Assembly (NCBI GenBank): GCA_964597445.1
Contig: CAZQXO010000004.1
Span: 20,216 to 84,215, forward strand
Direction: 5' to 3'
Source: UBA10649 sp964597445
GTDB taxonomy: Bacteria; Actinomycetota; Actinomycetes; S36-B12
DNA: 64,000 nucleotides
Below, piece after piece: positions 32,155 through 39,506 of this stretch; position 1 is the first letter of the stretch; every line of letters begins with the position of its first letter. The notes beneath the pieces were generated by a model. It saw only the letters and a list, made by a program, of their open reading frames with translations. It made no database searches and had not been told where the DNA came from. The position numbers were made by a program, and so were the translations under genes.

Positions 32155-32682
32155 ATGTTCGGGAGGGGTAGGCGCCTGCCACCCCGGGAATCGGGCCCCA
32201 GGCCCTCTCAGAGGCGTCCACGTGCATCCGAGGATCCCCGCCTGCCCGAACCCCTGGCGACACGCTCCTGGCGGCGTCAGAAGGTCTCCAGGGCGGCTCT
32301 AGTCCGTGAGCAGGTCATGGGCGCCGACTGCTGTTCCACGGCAGGCTCAGGAGCCCGCCATGATGGCCCCTCCTGGCGGGACCGGCCTGCCTGGTCGGGC
32401 GTCCTCCGTGACCCCCCAGGGGACTCCCCAGCGGACTCCCCAGCGGACTCCCCAGCGGACCCCCCCGGGGGAGTCGCGGCGCTACCCGTGAGGGACGGCG
32501 AAGGGGCGGAGCCATCCCGTGCAGCCTGGCGAAAGCAGTGGCGCCTGAGGACATCGCCCCCGGGCCGCTCGGGACCGCCGAGGACGAGCGACAGGGGGCC
32601 CTGGGCGGGCCCAGGAGCAGCGCCATGCCCAACCCGTCCCCGGGATCCCCCAGGGCCGGTCCCTCACCTGTGGATCCTGCGG
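32155..32682. other. Gene-free stretch of about 530 bp
   Basis: No reading frame on either strand resembles a known protein or has a convincing start here. The region is rich in short G/C inverted repeats and contains a 12-bp tandem repeat at 32421-32460. It separates the ctaF terminator from the end of the DJ-1/PfpI gene. It may be a decayed remnant or a strain-variable spacer; no RNA gene was recognised. Confidence 0.55.
32421..32460. repeat. 12-bp tandem repeat, three full copies
   Basis: The unit ggactccccagc occurs at 32421-32432, 32433-32444 and 32445-32456 and starts a fourth time (ggac). It lies in a gene-free region and has no coding role that can be seen. Confidence 0.9.
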
Positions 32683-33291
32683 CTAGCCGGCAGTGCCGTC
32701 CGGCTCCCACGTGTACTCGATCTGGCGTGCCGTGCGCTGGGCGAGGTCCCGGCCGAAGAGCCGATCGACCACGTGCAGGGCTCCGGCGATGCCGGAAGAC
32801 AGGCCGGCCGCCGTGACGATCGGGCCGCTGTCGACCCACCGGACACCGACTCGTGCTCCGTCCGGACCGAGGCGAACCGCAAGGCCGTCCACGTCCTCGT
32901 GGTGGGTCGTCCAGGCTCGTCCCTCCAGCAGGCCGGCGGCGGCCAGCAGGAAGGCGCCCGTGCACACGCTCATCGTGATCGTCGCGGTGGCGCTCAGCCG
33001 GGCGACCTGCGCGAGCAGCTCGGCGTCGTCGGTCAGGGCTGCGGTGTCGACAGCCCCGGGGACGATGAGCAGGTCAGTGGCCTTCAGGTCTGCCAGGGCG
33101 TCGGTCGCGATGAGCCCCAAACCGCCGTAGGCGTGCACCTCGCCGGCCTGCCTCGCCGCGACGACGATGCTCAGGTCTGCGGGTCGCCCGTCGCGAGCCA
33201 GCAGCCGGGATGCGGTCAGGAGGACCTCGTAGGGCCCGCCGGCGTCGAGCAGGTCCATGCCATCGAAGGCGACGAGGGTGCAGGTGGTCAT
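32683..33291 (-). CDS. DJ-1/PfpI family protein (GATase1-like)
   Basis: A 202-residue protein with the DJ-1/PfpI fold: N-terminal MTTCTLVAFDGMDLLDAGGPYE, a strand region LKATDLLIVPGAV, the nucleophile elbow SVCTGAFLLAAAGLL with Cys110, and WTTHHEDVDGLA. C-terminal GLSSGIAGALHVVDRLFG resembles the regulators or isonitrile-hydratase-like members of the family, but no DNA-binding domain is present. The substrate is unknown. It stands alone, separated from qcrB by a perfect 21-bp terminator. Confidence 0.85.
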   Translation of the reverse strand: MTTCTLVAFDGMDLLDAGGPYEVLLTASRLLARDGRPADLSIVVAARQAGEVHAYGGLGLIATDALADLKATDLLIVPGAVDTAALTDDAELLAQVARLSATATITMSVCTGAFLLAAAGLLEGRAWTTHHEDVDGLAVRLGPDGARVGVRWVDSGPIVTAAGLSSGIAGALHVVDRLFGRDLAQRTARQIEYTWEPDGTAG

Positions 33292-33320
33292 GGCCCCAGC
33301 ATGGCGTGCCGGACGGATCC

Positions 33321-33368
33321 GGTTATGTCGAGGGCCCCGGTCGTCAGACCGGGGCCCTCGACATAACC
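33321..33368 (-). terminator. Strong terminator at the end of the qcr operon
   Basis: A perfect 21-bp inverted repeat (33321-33341 and 33348-33368, 6-nt loop) begins 10 bp after the qcrB stop on the minus strand. It insulates the respiratory operon from the DJ-1/PfpI gene. Confidence 0.88.
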
Positions 33369-33378
33369 AGGGATCGAC

Positions 33379-35121
33379 CTAGGAGCGCTGCTCCGCCTCG
33401 AGCTGCTCGGCGTTGGTCTTGGGCATGCCCGGGTGGTGAAGGACGCCGCCGTGCGCGTTGTAGATGACGTCGCTGTCCTCGTACTCATGCAGGGGCGCCT
33501 CGATGGCGGCCTGCTCGGCAGCGTGGTGCTGGCCGGCCTCGATCTCGGCCGCAGACGGCTTGGGCACGTTGACGCCGTAGAAGAACTCGCTGAGGCGGTG
33601 CCGCAGCATCTGCGCGCGGTAGTGCTTGTTGCGCACGCCGTCCGCATCGGCCTTGGCCGGTGCCGGCAGCGGCACGTAGTCGTGCTTGGCCGTGATGACC
33701 GCCAGCTCCTTCTCGTTGAGGGGCTGGTGCACCTCGATGAACTCGCCGTGCGGGAGCCGCAGCACGCGACCGGACTCGTAGCCGTGGAGCAGCTTCTCGC
33801 GATCCTTGCGCTGCAGGCCGAGGCACGTGCGGCGGGTGATCACGAAGACGATCGGCGGCACGACGATCAGGGCGATTCGCAGGAACCAGATGATCGAGTT
33901 GATCGACAGGTCGAAGGCGACCGCGATGATGTCGTTCGCGCCGCCCACCCAGAGGAGGACGTAGAACGAGATCGCCATCATGCCGAAGGCGGTGCGGGTG
34001 GGCGCGTTGCGCGGGCGGTCGAGCAGGTTGTGCTCGCGCTTGTCGCCGGTGACCCAGGCCTCGATGAAGGGGTAGAGCGCCAGGACCGTGAAGATGATTC
34101 CGGGCACCACCAGCGCCGGGATGAAGATGTTCCAGGAGATCGTGTATCCGAAGATGACGGTCTCCCAGTTCGGCATGACCCGCAGGGCGCCATCGAGGAA
34201 GCCGATGTACCAGTCCGGCTGGGACCCCGCCGAGACTTGGTCCGGCATGTAGGGGCCGAAGATCCAGATCGGGTTGATCGTGACGAGGCCGCCGACGAGG
34301 GCGATGATGCCGAAGACCACGAAGAAGAAGCCACCGGCCTTCGCCATGTACACGGGAAGGAGGGGGTAGCCCACGACGTTGTCGTTCGTGCGGCCCGGGC
34401 CGGGGAACTGGGTGTGCTTCTGGGTCCAAACGAGCATGAGGTGGACCGTCACGAGCGCCAGGATCAAGCCGGGTATCAGCAGGATGTGCACGCCGTAGAG
34501 CCGGGAGATGAACTCTGTGCCCGGGAATTCACCGTCGAAGAGCAGGAAGGCGGCCCAGGTGCCTACGACAGGAACGGCTTGGACGATGCCTCGGGCGATC
34601 TGCAATCCGGTGCCGGAGAGCAGGTCGTCCGGGAGGGAGTAGCCGGAGAAGCCCGCGAGCAGGCCCAGGGTGGTCAGAGCCACGCCGATCAGCCAGTTGA
34701 ACTCGCGGGGCTTGCGGAAGGCGCCGGTGAAGAACACGCGGAACATGTGCACAGCCATGGCCGCGATGAAGATCAGGGCGGACCAGTGGTGCATCTGACG
34801 CAAGAGAAGGCCGCCGCGCACGTCGAACGAGATGTGGAGAGCCGACTCGTAGGCCTCGGTCATGTGCAGGCCCTTGAGCGGCACGTAGCTGCCGTCGTAG
34901 ATGACCTCGGCCATCGAGGGCTTGAACCACAGCGTCAGGAAGGTGCCGGTCAGCAGGACGACGATGAAGCTGTAGAGCGCGATCTCGCCGAGCATGAACG
35001 ACCAGTGGTCGGGGAACACCTTGCCCAGGTTGCGAGAGAGGAACTTGTTGCTGCCGACGCGCTGGTCGACGTAGGTCGCCGACGCGCCTCCAGCCTTCTC
35101 CACGGGGCTGGTCGTGGTCAT
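33379..35121 (-). CDS. qcrB: Cytochrome bc1 complex cytochrome b subunit
   Basis: The 580-residue membrane protein holds the low- and high-potential b haems and the menaquinol sites. Visible features are LLLRQMHHWSALIFIAAMA and AVHMFRVFF (haem ligands), GTWAAFLLFDGEFPG near the Qo region, YGVHILLIPGLILALVTVHL (second ligand pair) and a long C-terminal extension of about 170 residues typical of actinobacteria. Its start overlaps the qcrA stop by 4 nt. It is last in the ctaE-qcrC-qcrA-qcrB group. Confidence 0.97.
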   Translation of the reverse strand: MTTTSPVEKAGGASATYVDQRVGSNKFLSRNLGKVFPDHWSFMLGEIALYSFIVVLLTGTFLTLWFKPSMAEVIYDGSYVPLKGLHMTEAYESALHISFDVRGGLLLRQMHHWSALIFIAAMAVHMFRVFFTGAFRKPREFNWLIGVALTTLGLLAGFSGYSLPDDLLSGTGLQIARGIVQAVPVVGTWAAFLLFDGEFPGTEFISRLYGVHILLIPGLILALVTVHLMLVWTQKHTQFPGPGRTNDNVVGYPLLPVYMAKAGGFFFVVFGIIALVGGLVTINPIWIFGPYMPDQVSAGSQPDWYIGFLDGALRVMPNWETVIFGYTISWNIFIPALVVPGIIFTVLALYPFIEAWVTGDKREHNLLDRPRNAPTRTAFGMMAISFYVLLWVGGANDIIAVAFDLSINSIIWFLRIALIVVPPIVFVITRRTCLGLQRKDREKLLHGYESGRVLRLPHGEFIEVHQPLNEKELAVITAKHDYVPLPAPAKADADGVRNKHYRAQMLRHRLSEFFYGVNVPKPSAAEIEAGQHHAAEQAAIEAPLHEYEDSDVIYNAHGGVLHHPGMPKTNAEQLEAEQRS

Positions 35122-36260
35122 CCGCGCTCCCAGAAACTCGGTCCGACAGGTTCTTGGAAATCAGAAAGGGCTACCAGATAGCCTTCCTCATCCACGCCGA
35201 TCGGCAACTGCGGCATGCGACGCGCTGCCGGGCCGAACACGACGTTCCCGCTGTCGGCCAGGTCGAAGGTCGACTGGTGGCACGGGCACAGCAGATGGTG
35301 AGTGCGCTGCTCGTACAGCGCGATAGGGCAGCCCACGTGGGTGCAGATCTTCGAGTAGGCGAGGATGCCCTCGACGTCCCAGCCCTCGCCCTGCTGCGAG
35401 CGGATCTGATCGGGCTCCATGCGCACGAGGATGATCGCGGCCTTGCCGCGGGCGTTCAGGTTGCCCTCCTCGTGCTCGACCTCGGGGAGGGTCGCAGGGA
35501 TGGCGGAGATCAGGCCGCCGACCGGGAGATCCTCGGGTCGGATCGGGCGGGAGACGACGCTGTCCTCTGACGCGACGACATCACCGGCCATCTCCCCGCC
35601 GCTGTCCTCGCCTCCGTACTCGCCCTGGTATGTGCCGTCGGAGATGATCCGCGTGCCCTGGGCCCAGATGGTCGTGGAGAGCAGCTCCGTGGGGGACTTG
35701 CCCTCCGTGAACTCGGTGGGCGTCCAGAGGTCGCGCAGCATCACGATGAGCGGGATGGGGAACAGCACGAGAGCCCCGATGAGCGTGCGGCGGATCAACG
35801 GGAAACGGGCGAAGCCGGACTCCTCCTTGCCGCGCTCGTAGTTGGCCTCGGCCTCGAGGGTGGCGCGCTTGGGGGAGGACATCGTGTGACGCTGCTGCAC
35901 GACCTCGACATCGGGCATGAGCTTCTTGGCCCACTGGATGGCGCCTGTGCCGACGAGGAGGATCGCCATGCCCATCGTGAAGCCCAGGGCGACGTTGCTC
36001 GCGCCCACGGATCCGAGGACCGGGATGTAGACGATGGCGTTGGGATCGATCGTCACGTAGGCGACGACGAAGAGCACGACGAAGACCATCGATAGGACGA
36101 ACATCGTCGCGACCTGGCGCTCCGCGCGGCGAGCAGCCTTGGGGTCGGTATCGGTGGCCCGCGGCTTGTGCGGGATGTCGGCCACGGGGGAGTAGCCCAG
36201 GCGAGCAGGCGCCTTCTCGTGGCCGCCGGCGGAGTCCTGATGAGGCGTGAGGTCGTTCAT
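35118..36260 (-). CDS. qcrA: Rieske iron-sulfur subunit of cytochrome bc1
   Basis: The 380-residue protein has three membrane helices in its N-terminal half (about 53-72, 79-105 and 155-175), the actinobacterial form, rather than the single helix of mitochondria. The Rieske [2Fe-2S] ligands are in ICTHVGCP and LCPCHQSTFD near the C-terminus. The ATG at 36260 overlaps the qcrC stop by 4 nt, and a longer upstream reading would run through qcrC. The protein passes electrons from menaquinol to QcrC. Confidence 0.96.
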   Translation of the reverse strand: MNDLTPHQDSAGGHEKAPARLGYSPVADIPHKPRATDTDPKAARRAERQVATMFVLSMVFVVLFVVAYVTIDPNAIVYIPVLGSVGASNVALGFTMGMAILLVGTGAIQWAKKLMPDVEVVQQRHTMSSPKRATLEAEANYERGKEESGFARFPLIRRTLIGALVLFPIPLIVMLRDLWTPTEFTEGKSPTELLSTTIWAQGTRIISDGTYQGEYGGEDSGGEMAGDVVASEDSVVSRPIRPEDLPVGGLISAIPATLPEVEHEEGNLNARGKAAIILVRMEPDQIRSQQGEGWDVEGILAYSKICTHVGCPIALYEQRTHHLLCPCHQSTFDLADSGNVVFGPAARRMPQLPIGVDEEGYLVALSDFQEPVGPSFWERG

Positions 36261-37054
36261 CGCGACTTGATTCCGATCCAGACGGCCGCGGCGATGAGGG
36301 CCGCGAAGACTCCAACAACGAGGAAGACACCCTCCGTGACGGGTCCGAAGCGCCCGAGATTCAGGCCGCCCTGGCTCGGGGCGTCCTGAAGGTCGACGAT
36401 GTAGGCGATGATCGCCTGCTTGTCGCCGGTGGGGAGCTGCGAGTCCGCGAAGATCGGCATGTTCTGGGGCCCGGTCAGCATGGCCTCGTAGATGACCTGG
36501 GGCGTGGACTGCATCAGGTTCGGGGCGTACTTGCCCTGCGTCAGGGCTCCGCCCTGGCCTGCGGCCTGATGGCACTGAGCGCAGTTGATGCGGAAGAGCT
36601 GCCCACCGAAGGCGACGTCGGCGTCCGCGTAGTCGAGCTGCTGGGCGGTCGGAATGGCCGGCCCGGGCGCGAGGGAGGCGATGTAGGCCGACATGGCCGC
36701 GATGTCCTCGTCCGAGTAGATGTTCTTCTTGGCCGGGGCCTGGGCGCCGGGTGCGGCCAGCGGCATGCGGCCGGTGGAGACCTGGAAGTGGACGCCGGCA
36801 GCGCCGACCCCGATCAGGGTCGGTCCCACGCTGGTTCCCTGAGCCTGCAGGCCGTGGCAGGACGAGCATCCTTCGAGATAGAGCTGCTTGCCCTTCTCGA
36901 CCTGGGTCTCGCTGCCCACGGCCATGGTGGCCTCCGCCGGCTGGACATTGCCGAGGGCGGCGTAGCCGCCGCCGACAACAGCCAGGGCGCCGATCAACAA
37001 CGCGGATGCCACGAGCGGGCTGCGCCGCCGGGCGGCCAGGAACTTCACTGTCAC
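36257..37054 (-). CDS. qcrC: Dihaem cytochrome c subunit of the bcc complex
   Basis: The 265-residue protein has an N-terminal membrane helix, two CxxCH haem-binding sites (GCSSCHG and NCAQCHQ), and a C-terminal transmembrane helix (about 243-262). This fused dihaem form replaces soluble cytochrome c in actinobacteria and passes electrons directly to CtaC. The GTG at 37054 is taken as the start; a GTG two codons downstream is also possible. qcrA overlaps its end by 4 nt. Confidence 0.96.
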   Translation of the reverse strand: MTVKFLAARRRSPLVASALLIGALAVVGGGYAALGNVQPAEATMAVGSETQVEKGKQLYLEGCSSCHGLQAQGTSVGPTLIGVGAAGVHFQVSTGRMPLAAPGAQAPAKKNIYSDEDIAAMSAYIASLAPGPAIPTAQQLDYADADVAFGGQLFRINCAQCHQAAGQGGALTQGKYAPNLMQSTPQVIYEAMLTGPQNMPIFADSQLPTGDKQAIIAYIVDLQDAPSQGGLNLGRFGPVTEGVFLVVGVFAALIAAAVWIGIKSR

Positions 37055-37127
37055 CGAACCTCTCTGCCGGATCGTGTCGTGCTCGTCGTGCCAGTCGTGC
37101 TCGGAGTCCAGGGGCGGGCCCCGAGGC

Positions 37128-37757
37128 TCACCTGAGGACGTAGATCATGAAGAACAGGGCGATCCAGACCACGTCGACGAAGTGCCAGTAGTACGAGGTC
37201 ACGATCGCGCGTGTCGCCTGGTCGTGGCTGAAGCGTTTGACGACGTACGTCGTCGCCAGGACGAACAGGAAGGCGATCAGGCCGCCGAGGACGTGGAGGC
37301 CGTGGAAGCCCGTCGTCAGGTAGAAGGCCGTGCCGTAGGCGTCGCTCGACAGGGTCAGACCCTTGTGGACGAGTTCGACGTACTCCGTGACCTGGCCGGC
37401 GATGAAGACCGCGCCCATGACAAAGGTGATGATGAACCAGCGCCGCAGCCCCTTGACGTCCCCGCGCTCGGCGGCGAACACGCCGAGCTGGCAGGTCACC
37501 GAGGACAGAACGAGAATCGTCGTGTTGATGCTGGCGAACGGGATGTTGAGGAGTTCCGTCTGCGTCGCCCATACATCGGGGTTGACGGCTCGGAGCGTGA
37601 AGTACATCGCGAACAGGGCCGCGAAGAACATGAGCTCGCTGGAGAGCCACACGATCGTCCCGATCGCCACCATGTTGGGGCGGTTGGCCGGGGCGTGGGC
37701 GTATGCCTGAGGGATCTGTGTTGCTTGGGCCACAAGGGGAGTCTGGCAGATGGGCAT
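37128..37757 (-). CDS. ctaE: Cytochrome c oxidase subunit III
   Basis: This five-helix subunit has the family blocks IVWLSSELMFFAALFAMYF, INTTILVLSSVTCQLGVFAA, TTGFHGLHVLGGLIAF and VTSYYWHFVDVVWIALF. The ATG at 37757 (209 residues) is preferred because a GGAG box lies 8 nt upstream and the length fits the family; a GTG at 37793 would add 12 residues. It is upstream of qcrCAB, so one transcript can supply oxidase subunit III and the whole bc1 complex. It is divergent from the receiver-like gene. Confidence 0.94.
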   Translation of the reverse strand: MPICQTPLVAQATQIPQAYAHAPANRPNMVAIGTIVWLSSELMFFAALFAMYFTLRAVNPDVWATQTELLNIPFASINTTILVLSSVTCQLGVFAAERGDVKGLRRWFIITFVMGAVFIAGQVTEYVELVHKGLTLSSDAYGTAFYLTTGFHGLHVLGGLIAFLFVLATTYVVKRFSHDQATRAIVTSYYWHFVDVVWIALFFMIYVLR

Positions 37758-37818
37758 GCCCTCCGCTCCCGGACCCCCCGAGGGATCGGTCACATTCGCC
37801 CCGAGATGCTGCCCCGAC

Positions 37819-37824
37819 TAGAGT
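37819..37824 (+). promoter_or_regulatory. -10 box (TAGAGT) for the receiver-like gene
   Basis: TAGAGT ends 7 nt before the GTG at 37832, consistent with leaderless transcription. Confidence 0.45.
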
Positions 37825-37831
37825 GAGGGCC

Positions 37832-38362
37832 GTGCACAGCGCTGACGAGAGAGCCGAAGCGGCCGCGGCTGAGGCCCGGATCCGAGCCTTCGAGGCCTCC
37901 GCGAATACGGCTCTGGAGCTCGAGGGCGACACCCATGGTGAGGGCCATGAGTCCGACCCGGAGCCGACCGTGCGGGTCCTCGTCTACAGCGACGACCGCA
38001 TCGTCCGCCGTCAGGTGATGACCGCTCTGGGCCGACGCCCGGCGGCCGATCTCCCGGCCCTGGAGTACGTCGAGGTCGCCACCCCGGCCATGGCCATCTC
38101 CATCGTCGATGCCGGCGGCCTGGACCTGCTGATCCTCGACGGCGAGGCTGTCCCGGTCGGGGGCATGGGCCTGTGTCGCCAGTTGAAGGACGAGATCTAC
38201 CACTGCCCTCCCATCCTCCTGCTCGTCGGGCGCCCCCAGGACGCATGGCTGGCCACGTGGTCGCGCGCGGACGGCGTCACGTCCCACCCGCTGGATGCCA
38301 TCGCGCTCGCCCGTTCGGTGACGACCCTCCTGCGGGCTCGCCAGACCGTCGCGACCTCCTGA
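37832..38362 (+). CDS. Orphan response-regulator receiver-like protein
   Basis: The 176-residue protein has an acidic, Ala-rich N-terminal helix (about 1-45) and a CheY-like domain from about 50: VRVLVYSDDRIVRRQVMTAL, LDLLILDGEA with the likely phospho-acceptor Asp, and a C-terminal helix. The switch lysine of the usual KP motif reads as His (SHPLDAIA), and no output domain is attached. It may therefore act as a phosphate-independent or atypical receiver. No kinase gene is near. The start is the GTG at 37832, in accord with the -10 box. Confidence 0.75.
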   Translation: MHSADERAEAAAAEARIRAFEASANTALELEGDTHGEGHESDPEPTVRVLVYSDDRIVRRQVMTALGRRPAADLPALEYVEVATPAMAISIVDAGGLDLLILDGEAVPVGGMGLCRQLKDEIYHCPPILLLVGRPQDAWLATWSRADGVTSHPLDAIALARSVTTLLRARQTVATS

Positions 38363-38390
38363 CCGCCCGCCCTCCCGGCCGATCGATCCC

Positions 38391-39488
38391 GTGGACGTGC
38401 TCTCGTGGCCTGAGATCCTCGGGTCGCTGTCTCGCGGGCGGAATCTGACTCCGGACCAGGCCCGCTGGGCGATGGACCAGATGCTCACCGGACAGGCGAC
38501 TGCCGCCCAGTTCGGCGCCTTCGTGCTGGGCCTCCGAGCCAAGGGTGAGACGGGTGCGGAGGTCGAGGCGCTCGTCGAGGCCATGCTGGGGCAGGCCCGG
38601 CTCCTCGACTTCGGCCCGGAGGGTGCCCCCGCGTCGCTCGACATCGTCGGGACGGGTGGCGATCACGCGCACACGGTGAACATCTCCACCATGGCGGCGC
38701 TGGTGTGCGCTGCGGCCGGGGCGCCGCTCGTCAAGCATGGCAACCGTGCGGCGTCGTCGTCGACGGGAACCGCCGACGTGCTCGAGCAGCTCGAGGTGGT
38801 CATCGACCTCGAGCCCGAGCAGGTCGTGGCCAGCGTGCGGGAGGCAGGCATCGGGTTCTGCTTCGCCCAGGTGCACCATCCGGCCCTGCGGCATGTGGGG
38901 CCGTGGCGCCGGGAGCTCGGTGTGCCCACGGTGTTCAACATCCTCGGCCCCCTGACGAATCCGGGTGCCGCGCCCGCGGCCCTGATCGGTTGCGCGAACG
39001 AGGCGCTCGCTCCGGTCATGGCCGACGTTCTGCATCGCCGCGGGGTGCGTGCCCTGGTCGTCCGCGGTGAGGATGGACTCGACGAGATCTCGCTGGCTGC
39101 GCCGACCCGGGTCTGGGATGCGACGGGAGACGAGGTGGTGGAGACGTGGCTGGATGCGTCGGATCTGGGATTCGCGCGTCGCGAGCCGAGCCTGCTGACC
39201 GGCGGCGACAGCGCCCGCAACGCCGCCCTGCTGGTCGCAGCCCTGGGCGCGGACGCGCCTGAGGCGTCAGATGCCGACCGCATCGACGCCATCCGGGATG
39301 CCGTCGCCGTGAATGCTGCGGCCGCCCTCGCTGCGCATGCCGCCCTGGACCCCGGGATGCGAACGTCGGCCAACCTTGTCGAGCGGGTGCGGGAGCAGGT
39401 GCCGCGAGTTCGCACGGTGCTGTCCGAGGGAACGGCGCTCGCCGCGCTGCGCAGGTGGGCCGAGGTGACCCGGGGCCTGACGGGTTGA
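38391..39488 (+). CDS. trpD: Anthranilate phosphoribosyltransferase
   Basis: TrpD makes phosphoribosyl-anthranilate in tryptophan synthesis. The 365-residue protein has the PRPP motif DIVGTGGDHAHTVNIST, KHGNRAASSSTGTADVLEQL, HHPALRHVGPWRRELGVPT and FNILGPLTNPG. The GTG at 38391 is 28 nt after the receiver-like gene. Other trp genes are not in the window, an isolated position common in actinobacteria. Confidence 0.95.
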   Translation: MDVLSWPEILGSLSRGRNLTPDQARWAMDQMLTGQATAAQFGAFVLGLRAKGETGAEVEALVEAMLGQARLLDFGPEGAPASLDIVGTGGDHAHTVNISTMAALVCAAAGAPLVKHGNRAASSSTGTADVLEQLEVVIDLEPEQVVASVREAGIGFCFAQVHHPALRHVGPWRRELGVPTVFNILGPLTNPGAAPAALIGCANEALAPVMADVLHRRGVRALVVRGEDGLDEISLAAPTRVWDATGDEVVETWLDASDLGFARREPSLLTGGDSARNAALLVAALGADAPEASDADRIDAIRDAVAVNAAAALAAHAALDPGMRTSANLVERVREQVPRVRTVLSEGTALAALRRWAEVTRGLTG

Positions 39489-39506
39489 GGGTGCGGTCGT
39501 GGAGCG

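Noticed and set aside
32421..32460. Possible CRISPR array from the repeated 12-bp unit.
   Set aside because: The repeats are directly adjacent, with no spacers, and no cas genes are nearby.
32113..33366. A 417-codon plus-strand frame across the gene-free stretch and DJ-1 gene.
   Set aside because: The right half is antisense to the DJ-1/PfpI gene and the left half translates the 12-bp repeat and GC hairpins; no protein similarity seen.
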